Under the pieces are notes generated by a model. It was not told the DNA's origin, did not search any database, and saw nothing but the letters and a program-made list of their open reading frames with translations. A stretch of DNA of 64,000 nucleotides from Glebionis coronaria (Eukaryota > Streptophyta > Magnoliopsida > Asterales > Asteraceae), in assembly GCA_025667525.1 (NCBI GenBank), contig CM046881.1, positions 499,803,627 through 499,867,626 on the forward strand, read 5' to 3'. Shown here piece after piece: positions 21,244 to 32,696 of this stretch. The first letter of the stretch is position 1; each line of letters begins with the position of its first letter. The position numbers were made by a program, and so were the translations under genes.

Positions 21244-24144
21244 ATGTCTGGCACAGATCAACCTGCTGCTTTGCTACAAAACAACTCCTCAAATCCTAGT
21301 ATCAAAATTCCCATGTTTGATGCCAGGAACTTTGAGCTTTGGAAGTCTAATTTTGAGCAATATATAGCTATTCATGACTACACTCTTTGGGAGATTGTTG
21401 AATATGGGAACACATTCGACAAAGCACAAAAGATTGCTGCTGCTATTGCCACAAGGACAGCTGTTCCTAATTGTCCTGAAGCTGATAAGAAGGAAAAGCC
21501 TGGAGATGGAAGAGCTGTATCTGTTGAAGATATAGCCAAGAAAAGGGTGGACATGAAAATCTTGAACATCATGAAACACGCCCTAGGTCATGAGAATCAG
21601 CACAAGTACAAACGCTTTGAGTCTGCAAAAGAGCTTTGGGAAGCTCTTGAAGTAGCACATGGTGGCAATGGTGACACAAAAGAAGAAAAGAAGAAGCAAC
21701 TCTTGCATGAGTATGCTGTCTTTAAAGCTCAACCCAATGAGAATCTCAGCAGTGTGAGAAGTAGACTTCTTGACATCACAAGTCAACTTTCCTTCATGGG
21801 AACACAGATTGATGACCCTGAATTGAATGCTACTTTTCTCAAAAGCCTTGGTGATGTATGGAAGATTGAGACAAGATCCATTCTTGTCAACAACACCCAC
21901 AAGACCTCTAGGTTTGATGACATCTGCAACAAACTAAGACTGTTGGAGAATGAATGGCTTTTGGATAGTGATAATAAATCTTCCAGCAGTAACATGGCCT
22001 CCTTCTCACAAAGTGAAGGCCAATTTGATTCCATGAACTTCTATGGACATCCAGCCACTGGATCTCAAGGTGTCAGCGCTGGATGTCAGTCTGTCAGCGT
22101 TGGATCATATCCTGTCAACGCTTTATACTCAAGCGCTGACACACACAACTTTGGCGCTGATAGAATTAAGCCTGCTGGTTTAGATCTAGATACTGTGTGT
22201 GCATTCATTGCTTCTTTGCCCAGTGACTCAAGGATTACATATGAAGATCTTGAGCAGATAAGCGATGAGCAATTGGAAGAGATGGACATCAAGTGGACTA
22301 TGGCTCTTGTAAGTTTAAGAGCAAACAGGTTTAATAAAAGGTTCAAGAAGAAGATGACCTTCAATGCTAAGGATGTTGCTGGATTTGACAAATCCAAGGT
22401 TGAGTGCTACAACTGTCATAGGATGGGGCACTTTATGAGGGAATGTAGATCTCCAAGAAGATCTGATGCTGGTAAGCCTTCAAGCCAAATGGTTAAGAGC
22501 CAAGATCCCAAGGCCATGGTTGCTGTTCAACAAATTGATGGTGTTGGAGGATGGGACTGGAGCTGGAACTTTATGGCTAAGGATGAGGAAGAGGACAGAG
22601 CTTTGGTTGCTGAAGTTAAAGAAGAGCATGTTGAATATGCTCTCATGGCACACTCCTCCTCTTCATCAGATAATGAGGTATATGATGATGCTTTTTGTTC
22701 TAAGGGTTGTCGTTTAAATACTGAAAAACTAAATCAAGAGATAGTAAAATTATTAGATGAGGCAAGTACTGAAAGATGCAAAGTATCTTATTATCAAATT
22801 GCTCTTACCTAAACAGAAAAGACAGTAGCTGAGTATAAGAAAATGGAGTTTGATTTAAAGGATCAAATAAATATCTTAAAACATGAGTTACATCAAAGTA
22901 AAGATATTCAAGATATAGTAAACAGGGTTAATCTTGATTTGATAGCTCAGTTAGAAGAGGCTAACAAAAATAAAGATAATGTGAGTCTTAAAATCCAGAG
23001 ATTTGATAAGGCCACACAATCCCTAGGAGAGTGTGTTAGTAAACAAAGAGACTCTAAGGATATGAGTGGGATTGGGATGACAGATTATACTGGTGTTCCA
23101 CCACCAGCTGGGGATTTCTATGGTGTCCAATCAAAGGACTTATCTTGGACTGGCTTGCCAGAACTCCAAGAGAAGGAATTCATTCCTCCACCTAGAGTGA
23201 CTTCCCCAGTTGAAGAATACAAGCAAAAACTGACTGACCTAGATGAGTGGAAGAAAGCTAACCACACCTTGTTTGTTAAGGGAGGGTTGTTGTGTGAAAG
23301 TCCAAATGAGCCCACACCAATAATGATACCAATTGTGGAGTCCAATGATCCTAAACCTATTAAAATCACACACCCTACCACTGGCAAAGCTGTTGACCTT
23401 GGCCCACAAACTGTTAGAAAACCTAGTGTTAAGTATGCAGAGATGTATTGGAATACTAGGTCACCAAAAAGCCAAGTTAGTAACCAAGGAACAGGCTTCT
23501 TTGCTTCTAGACCTAAGACTATGTCTAGAAAAGCTTGTTACACATGTGGTAGCTTCTCACATTTGGCATACAAATGTGTCAACGCTTCCAATGTCAACGC
23601 TGATAGGAACCATTTCAGCGCTGACAAAAGTCAACATAGGTCAAACACTGTCAGACCCAATACCTTTGTGAACAAAAGTTCACAAGTTGTTAGACCAGCC
23701 CCATTCTTTTCTAGAGGGTCTAACACACAAGGCCTAAGACCTTTTCAAAAGTCAAACACTTGGTCCAATAGGCAATGGGTTCCTGTAGCAAACCCTAGGT
23801 TCAACGCTGATAAAGGCAATCGGGGCGCTGACAAGAGTAATTTCAGCGCTGACAGACACACTACTAAAACTAGGTATTTGCAACCACAGGGAAATAGGTC
23901 TAAAGCTTCTACTAGCTTAACATGGAGACCAAAACAAGACCAAAACTCTAATTCTACTGGTGTTTCTATGACATGCAACAGGTTTCATTATATTTCAAAA
24001 GCAATGTCAACACCAATTGGGGTTAACTGGGAATTTCATTCAAAAAGGGATGAAAATGGGGTTGTTATGAGAACCAAGTCTGTTCTTGTTGAACAACCAG
24101 ATGAATCCAAGTCTTCCAAGGCTTGGGTTCCCAAAGAAAACTAA
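21244..24144 (+). pseudogene. gag: D gag, 966 codons with one premature stop
   Basis: Start at the ATG after the AAACATC leader, shared with A. Domains: copia gag core (about residues 20-240), linkers with several S/N/G-A-D repeats (about 275-310), zinc knuckle 1 CYNCHRMGHFMREC at 388-401, an acidic stretch, a coiled-coil region (about 500-600), zinc knuckle 2 CYTCGSFSHLAYKC at 765-778, then a basic repeat-rich tail. A TAA at 22810 replaces the CAA found in A, a single C-to-T change; both sides remain in frame. Gag would form the virus-like particle. Two knuckles and about 966 residues make it much longer than a typical copia gag, which fits the SIRE group. Confidence 0.93.
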
Positions 24145-27100
24145 TGTGTTTTCTTTATGTGCAGGGCATTCAGAAGAAGATCAATGATTATGGATACTGG
24201 GATAGTGGATGCTCAAGGCACATGACAGGAAAGGAAGACTATCTGACAAACTTCACTCCTATTCAAGATGGTGATAAGGTATACTTTGGAGGGGGCTACG
24301 GCACCATCACTGGAAAAGGAACCCTTGTCACCAACAATCTACGGTTTGAGAATGTCTTCTTGGTAAAAGAACTGGATTATAATTTGTTTAGTGTATCACA
24401 AGTGTGTGATAACAAAAATAAGGTTCTTTTCACAGATACTGAATGCTTGGTGTTAAGCAAAGATTATAAGCCCCCTGAGGAAAAATACATAGATTTTAGA
24501 ACACCAAGGCATAAAGACATATATAATGTGAATCTTAATGGAATTAAGGTAAATAATAAAATGATGTCATGTCTTTATGCTAAAGCCTCAGTAGATGAAA
24601 GTAATCTTTGGCACAGGAGATTAGGGCACATAAACTTTAAGAATATCAATAGACTTGTGAGGCTTGGTTTAGTTGATGGTTTGCCTAAAAAGGCTTTCCA
24701 CAATGACCACACTTGTGTTGCATGTCTTAAGGGCAAGCAGCACAAGGTCTCATTCAGGTCTAAACAGGTTCACTCTAGTTCTAAACCACTTCACTTATTG
24801 CATATGGATCTCTTTGGTCCAACTAATATAGAAAGTTTGAAGGGTAAATCATATTGTTTTGTTATCACTGATGATTATTCCAGGTTTACATGGACTTTCT
24901 TTTTAGCCAAGAAAAGTGAAACTGCCCAAAGTCTGATTAATTTCATTACCCAGATTGAAAAGAAGAATGGTAATGAGGTCAAAATTATTAGAAGTGACAA
25001 TGGGGGTGAGTTTAGAAATCAGTTGTTAGATGATTTTTGTGCCAAGAAAGGGATTACTAGGCAGTTTAGCATAGCTAGAACCCCACAGCAAAATGGGGTT
25101 GCTGAAAGGAAGAATAGAACCCTAATTGAAGCAGCCAGAACCATGTTGGCTGATGCCCACTTTCCTATAGCCTTTTGGGCTGAAGCTGTTAACACAGCTT
25201 GTTATGTTCAAAACAGGGCATTGGTCAACAAGATACATAATAAGACACCTTATGAGTTACTTTGGGGAAGGAAGCCAAATATTGGCTTTCTCAAGCCTTT
25301 TGGATGTCATGTAGTTGTTTTAGAAACTAGTGATGCCCTAGGTAAGTTTGATTCAAAAGGTGATGAAGGCTACTTCATGGGTTATTCAGTGCAGAGCAAA
25401 GGATATAGGGTTTACATTAAAAAGGAAAAACGTATACTTGAAAAAGTACATGTTAGGTTTTTAGAGAGTAAACCTAGTGATCCTGAAAGTGGTCCAAATT
25501 GGTTGTTTGACTTAGAACCTTTATCTAGAGCTTTAAATTATATGCCTGTTACTGATCCAGACATTGTGAAGGTAACTTCAAGTGTTTTGGAAAAGAGAAT
25601 TGGTAATGTTTCAGGTATACAGGTTGCTAAAGAGGATGGACCACCAGCAGTTGAATCATCTTCCACACAAGAATATGTTACACTTCCTATATGGACATAT
25701 GAGTATTATGCTGCTGCTGCTGCTGCTAGAAAAGATAATGGTGGTCTCCAAGTACCACCAAATACAAACATGCATACTTCTTCAGGCGCTGACAAAGGGA
25801 AATCAAGCGCTGACAAGACTAATTCAGACGCTGATGGCTCAGACACTGACAACAATAGTTCAAGCGCTGTTAGCCCAAACACTGACAAGCAAGGTTCAGA
25901 GTTTGACAACACCTTTGCACATCTTTTCTCTTCACATTTTGAACAGGGTGGACCTTCCAATGTCCATGAAGAGATTCATGTTGATCAAAGAGAGTCTGAT
26001 GAAGAAGATATTGGCAACATGGAGCGTGAAGTTGAGGACACCAGACTTTTTGAAGGAGGAGTTCTCACTTCCACAGCAAAGGATCACCCCACATCTCAGA
26101 TCATTGGTGATGTTATGGCTCCAGTTCAGACAAGAAGATCCCATCAAAGTCTTGGTGGATTTATTGCCAATATACACAAGAAGGTTGATACCCCTCTTGT
26201 ACAAGCATGTTTGTTTGCATGTTTTCTGTCACAGGAAGAACCCAAGAAGATTTTTGATGCTCTCAAAGAACCTAGTTGGGTGGAAGCAATGCAGGATGAG
26301 CTTCACCAATTTGCTATACAAGATGTTTGGGAGCTGGTTGATTGTCCTAGATATGTGAGACCAATTGGGACAAGATGGGTTCTAAGGAACAAGAAAGATG
26401 AAAGGGGAATTGTGGTCAGAAACAAGGCACGTTTGGTAGCTCAGGGATATACACAAGAGGAAGGCATAGATTATGAAGAAGTTTTTGCTCCTGTTGCAAG
26501 AATTGAAGCTATCAGAATTTTCTTAGCTTATGCCTCTTGCATGAACTTCACTGTTTATCAAATGGATGTGAAGAGTGCTTTCCTCTATGGGACAATTGTT
26601 GAGGAAGTATATGTCATGCAACCTCCTGGTTTTGAAGATCCTGAGAATCCAGACAAGGTTTATAGAGTGAAGAAAGCAATGTATGGACTTCATCAGGCCC
26701 CAAGAGCATGGTATGGTACCTTGTCTACATATTTGGTGGACAATGGATTCAAGAGGGGCACCATAGATCAGACACTATTTACAAAGAAGAAAGGAAAACA
26801 TGTGTTGCTTGTGCAGGTCTATGTTGATGACATCATTTTTGGGTCTACTGATCCAAAAATGAGTGAGGATTTTTCCAAGCTCATGACAGATAAATTCAAG
26901 ATGAGTGCAATGGGTGAGATGAACTTCTTTCTAGGGTTACAAGTTCAGCAGAAAGAAGATGGTATCTTCATCTCCCAAGACAAGTATGTAGCTGAAATCT
27001 TGAAGAAATATGGTTTTTCTCCACATGAAAAGGATGCTTCCACTCCTATGGATAGGGAACACCCTTGGGGAAAGATTGGAGCTGGAAAGGATGTGGATGT

Positions 27101-27767
27101 TAGGCACTATAGATCAATGATTGGTTCATTGATGTATCTTACAGTTTCAAGACCTGACATCATGTTTGCTGTGTGTGCATGTGCACGCCATCAAGTGACT
27201 CCCAAAGAATGTCACCTTTTTGCTGTGAAAAGAATTTTTAGGTACCTAGGATGTTATCCAGATCTTGGCTTGTGGTATCCAAAAGATTCTCCATTGGATC
27301 TTATTGCATATTCAGACAGTGACTATGGTGGTGACAAGTTTGATAGGAAATCCACAACTGGTGGATGTCAATTTCTTGGGAGCAGATTAATATCTTGGCA
27401 ATGCAAGAAACAAACAGTGGTGGCAAACTCTACAACTGAAGCAGAATATGTTGCTGCAGCTGCTTGTTGTGGACAAGTCTTATGGATTCAGAACCAGCTG
27501 TTGGATTATGGGTATAATTTTATGCATACCAAGATTTTTGTAGACAATAACAGTACTTTATGCATTATTAAAAATCCTGTACATCATTCTAAAACCAAAC
27601 ACATAGAAATTAGACATCATTTTATAAGAGATTGCTTTGAGAAAGGTTTAATACAACCAGATAGGGTAGCCACAGAAGACAATGTGGCTGATTTATTAAC
27701 TAAACCTTTTGATGCTGGAAGATTTCAATATTTGGTAACAAATATTGGAAGGGTTAATCTCACTTAA
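24123..27767 (+). CDS. pol: D Pol polyprotein (PR-IN-RT-RNase H), open
   Basis: 1214 residues. Protease: [10 protein letters not shown] with Asp at 27. Integrase zinc site: H164, H169, C198, C201. Integrase core: D229 (MDLFGP), D292 (RSDNGGEF), E328 (NGVAERKN), spacing x62 and x35. A linker rich in GADK/SADK repeats spans about 545-600. RT runs from about 719, with YVDD at 900-903. RNase H is about 1040-1195 ([18 protein letters not shown], then ANSTTEAEY). PR-IN-RT order defines copia. The frame is -1 relative to gag and overlaps its last 22 bases; the first ATG here may not be the true entry point. A T-rich tract ending TTATGTGCAG at 24164 resembles a splice acceptor. Confidence 0.95.
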   Translation: MGSQRKLMCFLYVQGIQKKINDYGYWDSGCSRHMTGKEDYLTNFTPIQDGDKVYFGGGYGTITGKGTLVTNNLRFENVFLVKELDYNLFSVSQVCDNKNKVLFTDTECLVLSKDYKPPEEKYIDFRTPRHKDIYNVNLNGIKVNNKMMSCLYAKASVDESNLWHRRLGHINFKNINRLVRLGLVDGLPKKAFHNDHTCVACLKGKQHKVSFRSKQVHSSSKPLHLLHMDLFGPTNIESLKGKSYCFVITDDYSRFTWTFFLAKKSETAQSLINFITQIEKKNGNEVKIIRSDNGGEFRNQLLDDFCAKKGITRQFSIARTPQQNGVAERKNRTLIEAARTMLADAHFPIAFWAEAVNTACYVQNRALVNKIHNKTPYELLWGRKPNIGFLKPFGCHVVVLETSDALGKFDSKGDEGYFMGYSVQSKGYRVYIKKEKRILEKVHVRFLESKPSDPESGPNWLFDLEPLSRALNYMPVTDPDIVKVTSSVLEKRIGNVSGIQVAKEDGPPAVESSSTQEYVTLPIWTYEYYAAAAAARKDNGGLQVPPNTNMHTSSGADKGKSSADKTNSDADGSDTDNNSSSAVSPNTDKQGSEFDNTFAHLFSSHFEQGGPSNVHEEIHVDQRESDEEDIGNMEREVEDTRLFEGGVLTSTAKDHPTSQIIGDVMAPVQTRRSHQSLGGFIANIHKKVDTPLVQACLFACFLSQEEPKKIFDALKEPSWVEAMQDELHQFAIQDVWELVDCPRYVRPIGTRWVLRNKKDERGIVVRNKARLVAQGYTQEEGIDYEEVFAPVARIEAIRIFLAYASCMNFTVYQMDVKSAFLYGTIVEEVYVMQPPGFEDPENPDKVYRVKKAMYGLHQAPRAWYGTLSTYLVDNGFKRGTIDQTLFTKKKGKHVLLVQVYVDDIIFGSTDPKMSEDFSKLMTDKFKMSAMGEMNFFLGLQVQQKEDGIFISQDKYVAEILKKYGFSPHEKDASTPMDREHPWGKIGAGKDVDVRHYRSMIGSLMYLTVSRPDIMFAVCACARHQVTPKECHLFAVKRIFRYLGCYPDLGLWYPKDSPLDLIAYSDSDYGGDKFDRKSTTGGCQFLGSRLISWQCKKQTVVANSTTEAEYVAAAACCGQVLWIQNQLLDYGYNFMHTKIFVDNNSTLCIIKNPVHHSKTKHIEIRHHFIRDCFEKGLIQPDRVATEDNVADLLTKPFDAGRFQYLVTNIGRVNLT

Positions 27768-28184
27768 TATGTGTATTGGAACCTTTTTGTAAAAGTATGT
27801 ACAGGATAATGCATTGTTATTGGTCTTTGTGATGATTTAGATTTTTCCACTTTATTTTTCTAACACTGACAAAGGTAAATGTAACGCTGTCAAGTGTTAT
27901 TTTGCCGTTGTTAGAGATATTATTGTCTAACGCTGACAAGAGTTCCTTCAACGCTGACAAGTGTTGTCGGGACGCTGTCAGCAACAAATGTTAGTTTTGT
28001 GGTTTTCATCTAAATGTGTAGGTGGTGGTAGCTTTATGGCATTGGATACAGAGTTGCTTATGGATCTTTGAAGAGCTATTTGGACATGTTTTGTTTATGA
28101 AAGATGATTGGAATATTTATATTCCTATCTTGACATAAATTTTTAATGTTCATATATATTTTGAGAACTCATGTATCATAGTTT

Positions 28185-28193
28185 AAGGGGAGG
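28185..28193 (+). other. Internal polypurine tract in D
   Basis: AAGGGGAGG, very close to the AGGGGAGGA that precedes the 3' LTR. Conserved in A at 41005-41013. It could prime extra plus-strand DNA synthesis. Confidence 0.5.
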
Positions 28194-28890
28194 TTTAAGG
28201 AACCTCTAGGACTCTTGGGTATTCTTACAATACTCTCATCACAATTCTAGATTGTGTCCACAGGTGAGTATGGGTTAGTTTTACTAAACCATGAGGCACT
28301 GTAGCATGCAAAGTTGACAAACTATGCATGCTGCTAAGACATTTTTGGCCTAGAATTGGTTGTGGTCTGATGGGAGACTTGGGAATATTTTGGTTATGGG
28401 TTTACCTGGGAGTTACAAAGAATTTTATGAAATAACTTTGTTGGTAAGTATTTTGGTTAGCAAGGGACTCTAGAGGACATTTGTGTCTATCTTGTTTAAG
28501 CAAGTGTGCATAAATGGACAGGGCTTGCCGCCCAGTAATTATTATCAACTTGTAAGATATTTCCCTTAGGATAAATTACTTTGTTAAGGTCTTTTTCTTT
28601 TTAAATATTTTATTTTTAGACGCTGACAAGTTTTTCTCCAAACGCTGTTACGTCCAATCGTGACGCTGACAAGGCTTTAGGCAAACGCTGACAAGAAAAT
28701 ATAGCCGTTGGGCGCTGATGGGCTATTTTTGACCGTTGACACCTAGTGGGCCCTGCCCAGTTGTTATTTTTTTGACTAATCTTTGGCCGTAATTTTGGGG
28801 AGTTGTTACTTTTAATTAATGCATGAGATAAGTTATATTTGATTCAATATTTTCATCATTGCTCTTTGAATATAACCGCCTCATTTTTGA

Positions 28891-28922
28891 CCAATCAAAA
28901 TCATGCATCTCTCCTATAAATT
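28891..28922 (+). promoter_or_regulatory. Putative internal promoter before D ORF3
   Basis: CCAAT at 28891 and TATAAATT at 28915, about 100 bases before the ORF3 ATG. A has TATATATT at 41734, 104 bases before its ORF3 start. Similar spacing in both copies supports a real element, but splicing to the nearby acceptor-like sequence (CTAAACAG at 29003-29010) is an alternative. Confidence 0.45.
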
Positions 28923-29016
28923 TGGTTAAACTTTTTATTCTGGGTATTCATATTTTCTTGTCTAACTCTTTTCTCCTAGATTTTTCCCATATCACATAAC
29001 CTAAACAGCTTTCAAC

Positions 29017-32000
29017 ATGGCACCCAAGTTCAACTCAAAGAATTTAACATTGGAGTTCAAGAGCCAACATAATATGGTAGCTTACTTGACTGTTGATCCT
29101 GATTTGTTCCCTCAGTATTCACAAATGGTGGCATTTTTAAATGCATCCTCCTTAAGGTATGCACTTTCTCATACACCATTAGTCCCTGTCGCACACATTA
29201 GACAGTTTTGGAACAATGTTAGTTCCACAACAGCTAATGGAGTGACCACATTAACATCTACTGTTCATCGAAGAACATGGGTGGTCACTGAAGCTTTGGT
29301 TCGCCAAGCTTTGCGTCTTGATGACGCTGATGGTGTGACTACCCTTGCCATTGCAACAATAGAACAAGGTCTTAGGGAATTGGGTTATCCTATTCCTGCT
29401 GATGTCACTTTAAATAAATATCATAAGCAGGAATTTCCCTCTGATTGGAAATATTTGATACATGTCCTTTTACAATGCTTAAGTCCAAAATGTACTTCTT
29501 TTAATGAAATAAACAGGTCAATTGCAAGTGCTTTGGTTTGTATAACACGTGGGCTTAAGTATAATTTTTCAAAAATGATTTTTGAAGGGATGTGTAAAAA
29601 TAAGGGAAGTAAAATGACTTTGGCTTACCCTAGATTTTTGCAAATGGTCTTTGATTTACAAGAATATTGTTCTAGGGATCATGACACTTTTTATGAGATC
29701 CCTAAACAACAGAAAACCATTTTTGCTAAAATGAGCTCCACAAACAGATCCATACCTCTCACCCAAGCCATGCTTGAAGTAATTCAGGCTGCTCAACCAC
29801 AACCACAACCAGACCCTGAACCCTAACTTGAGCCTATTCATGAACCATTACCTTCGCCAGATCACATGGACATTGACCAACCCAGCGCTGACACTCAAAA
29901 TGTTGGCGCTGACACAGCCAATCCCAACGCTGATACCATCCCTGAACAATCCCAAACACCCCTTAACCAACCCACACCCACACAATCTACTTCATCTTCC
30001 ACCCCATTACAATCTAGGTTGAATAAACGCCAAAGGACTACTGGAGTGTTCTCCTCTAGTGGTCCTAGCCTTGTAGCAGAGAGAACCACCTCCACAAGTG
30101 TGGCTGGTGACATGGATGAGGCTGGGGCTATTGACACAGGCTTAGATGCTGGTCAAGACAGTCCCAACATCATTAAGACCTCATCCATGCCCTATGATTC
30201 TATTTTGGGAGGTCAAATCCCCATTCTAGCTGAGGGCAGATTGGAACCTATGACCTTGACTGAATTGACGGCTGCTGTCATTAGCTTGCAAAAGCAAAAT
30301 GTCAGCCTTGTACAAACTGTCAACAAACAGGGCCGTGAACTCCAAGTATTGAGGGAACGGGTAACTGTTTTGGAGAATCCAAGTAGCAGAAGTCTAATGG
30401 AGGAATCTTCCAAAGGGGAGGATGAAGAGGATGAAGAGGATGAGCTGATTCATACAGCTAGTGAGAAGAGTTCAGAGAAGAGTTCACAATTTAGTGAATC
30501 TTTACAGGTTGCTGAAGCACTCACCAACTTGAAGAAGCACCCAGTTATTGATACATCCAAGGTGACACCATTAAACTTGGAAGGATCTTTCAAAGAAACA
30601 ATGGGCGCTGATACAGGTTTGAACGCTGACACATCCAGCGCTGACAAAGGTAATCATGGCGCTGATAGAGGTAACTTGAACACTGATAAAGTTGCAGGTG
30701 GTGTTGATGTATTCCAGTCATCAACAATCATCAAAGATGTGTCCACACAGGTTTCTTCTTCTACTTTACCTATTATTGATCCAAAAGACAAAGGTAAAGG
30801 AAAATTGGTTGAAGAAGATGTTCCAAAGAAAGATGCAGCACAAATTGCATTTGATGAACAGTTGGCTGCACAACTTTTGGAAAGAGATTTGAAGAGGAGT
30901 GGTAGATCACCATTTGTTGTTTCTGAGAGTGAAGAAGAAAGTGGTGATGGAAAAGAAGAGGATAGCTCAGATTCAAGTATTCAAATTATTGAAGATCCAG
31001 AAAGACTTGAATATGGAGATGAGCTAGCAAAGGAAAGGTTGAGTGATTTGAAGAATCAGATTGATTGGGACCTTCCTGAAATCACCAGAATGTACCATGC
31101 TTGGGAAGACAAGGTTATGGACAACCCAGGGATGAGTTTGTCAGATCAAATTTGGGGGTTGGAAGTTCTTCTTAGGGTACAAGATGACATAAAGGTGATT
31201 TTAAGGTTTAATGCACAAGAGGTCAAGACTTGGCTCAAAAGAGATAGAAGGCAGTTGTACTACAAGTTGCTTAGATGTCATCAACCTAACTGGACATCAA
31301 AGAAGTTACTGGCTTTATCTTTTGAGGAGTTAGAGTATAGGGCACATCCTATTTGGAGGAGTGTGCAAGAAAATAATGTCTACCAGTTTCTTTCAGAAGA
31401 AAGGAAAACAGAGCTTGCTGAGAAAATGCAAATTCAAAAGGAAATGAGGATTGCTCAAAGACCAGTGAAGAAAGGAGATCCTTTCCAATTTCCTAAAGAT
31501 ATGGATGTGTATTTTCCAACTGAAGGTGTCATAAGGAAGCATCTCAAGCTTTCTCCATTGGAAGCTTCAGATTTGGTTAATGTAGTACCTCTAGATGACA
31601 GAAATCCAATCATCAGTTTTGATGAAGATGAGTGTGGATTTTGGAAGATTGGCAGGTTTGGAAAGGAGGTACATACTTTCACTTCAGTTATTTCTATATT
31701 TGCAAGCATAGACAGGGAAGACTTGGTGCATCTATGGAGATTAATAGAGGCCAAGTATACAGCTGAAGCACCTACTTCAGCAAATGGAATAAGACTTTGG
31801 AACACGTTTTTGACTTTGTGTGGTCCAAGAGAAGCAGATCCTGCCATATGGAAGGATCTTGAAGATGATCTCAGTAATCTTCATTGGAGGCTTTATTCTA
31901 CTTGTGGTGTATTTCATTTGAGCTCTACAAAGTTTTCAGAATATCTACTTGTGGATGCTAACTATTTCTTGTCCAAAGAAGTGTTGGAGAAGATGCTAGA

Positions 32001-32097
32001 GACACCCTTGGAGATTGATTATACTAGTGACGTGGCCAAGGACTTGATTAGATATGTTTATCACCAACATAAGAAGTTTTTGCAAGATTCCTCCTAA
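29017..32097 (+). pseudogene. D third ORF (position of SIRE env-like gene), one stop
   Basis: Two in-frame open stretches, 29017-29826 and 29866-32097, are separated by a TAA at 29824, about 1026 codons in all. The N-terminal domain (about 1-235) has HNMVAYL, LRYALSHTPL and RTWVVTEALVRQAL. A Pro/Gln-rich spacer is followed by A-D repeats, a coiled coil (DNA 30260-30390), an acidic run, more A-D repeats (30600-30690) and a C-terminal domain with SPLEASDLV, ECGFWKIG and DLEDDLSNLHWRLY. No signal peptide and no membrane segment are visible, so an envelope role is doubtful. Similar proteins are, as I recall, widespread in Asteraceae repeats. Function unknown. Confidence 0.85.
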
Positions 32098-32144
32098 GCC
32101 TTAAGTTTTTATTCAGAAACTTGATCAATGGAATAGATATCAAG

Positions 32145-32157
32145 TTTAGGGGAGGAT
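32145..32157 (+). other. D polypurine tract
   Basis: TTTAGGGGAGGAT directly precedes the 3' LTR start TGTTGGG. The same tract is in A at 45019-45031. Confidence 0.9.
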
Positions 32158-32691
32158 TGTTGGGAATAAAATATGGGTCAGTTCACTAGACGCTGATAAG
32201 AAGACTTCAAGCGCTGATAGGATGACATTGGACGCTGACAGCCAAGTGTTGACATTGAAGAAGTCAACGCTGACAGCCTTGAAGATTGACACTGATGGAA
32301 TATCTTCATACGAATCTTTTTGTTTATTTGTTTCTTTATATGTGTATGGTAAAGATAAGCTCGACATTGTATTTTCCATTATTATCTTTACCTAGAATAG
32401 TTGATTCGTAGCTTATTGTACAAGACTTCTTGATCTATAAAAGAAGGTCTTTTAGGTTAAAGTTATTAATCAGTTTTCATAAGTATTCGCAAGTTAAACC
32501 TCTTTCATTGTAATCAAGTACGATCATTCTAATACAAGTGAAAGTTTGTTTAACATCTTTGTGTTTTAGATCAAGTGTTAATTCCGCATAACACTTTGTT
32601 ACTTTATTCATAAGCAAAGGTTTCTCTACGTGTAGTACTTGATCTAATCTCGTATACACAAAGCTTAATCGATCTAAGTTTGGGATCAACA
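32158..32691 (+). repeat. D 3' LTR, 534 bp
   Basis: Identical to 20603-21136 except for four transitions. Where the 5' copy has GTGCTGATAG, the 3' copy has the unmutated GCGCTGATAG. Confidence 0.95.
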
Positions 32692-32696
32692 AATAG
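32692..32696. repeat. Target-site duplication AATAG, right of D
   Basis: Matches 20598-20602. C interior resumes here. Confidence 0.9.

Larger units (their letters stand above)
27768..29016 (+). other. D inter-ORF region with motif clusters
   Basis: 1.25 kb between pol and ORF3 with no coding frame. About eleven CGCTGACA-type motifs fall in two groups (27860-27990 and 28615-28745). An internal polypurine tract lies at 28185-28193 and a CCAAT/TATA pair at 28891-28922. The corresponding region of A (40588-41837) keeps the same layout. Confidence 0.85.
20603..32691 (+). mobile_element. D, nearly intact SIRE-like copia element with third ORF
   Basis: A 12,089-bp element with 534-bp LTRs that differ at four positions (all transitions, about 0.75%), a TSD, a Met primer site and a polypurine tract. 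Order: gag, pol (PR-IN-RT-RH), a 1.2-kb inter-ORF region, a third ORF, then the 3' LTR. Pol is fully open and its catalytic residues are all present. Gag and ORF3 each carry one in-frame stop. A and D are the same family at roughly 80-85% protein similarity by eye. D is the youngest insertion in the nest. Confidence 0.95.

Noticed and set aside
25582..26358. 258-codon frame overlapping D pol
   Set aside because: Alternative frame within the pol linker and RT; it exists because the repeats lack stops in that frame.
29017..32097. Envelope glycoprotein in D
   Set aside because: No signal peptide or membrane helix seen; only the position agrees with the env-like label.
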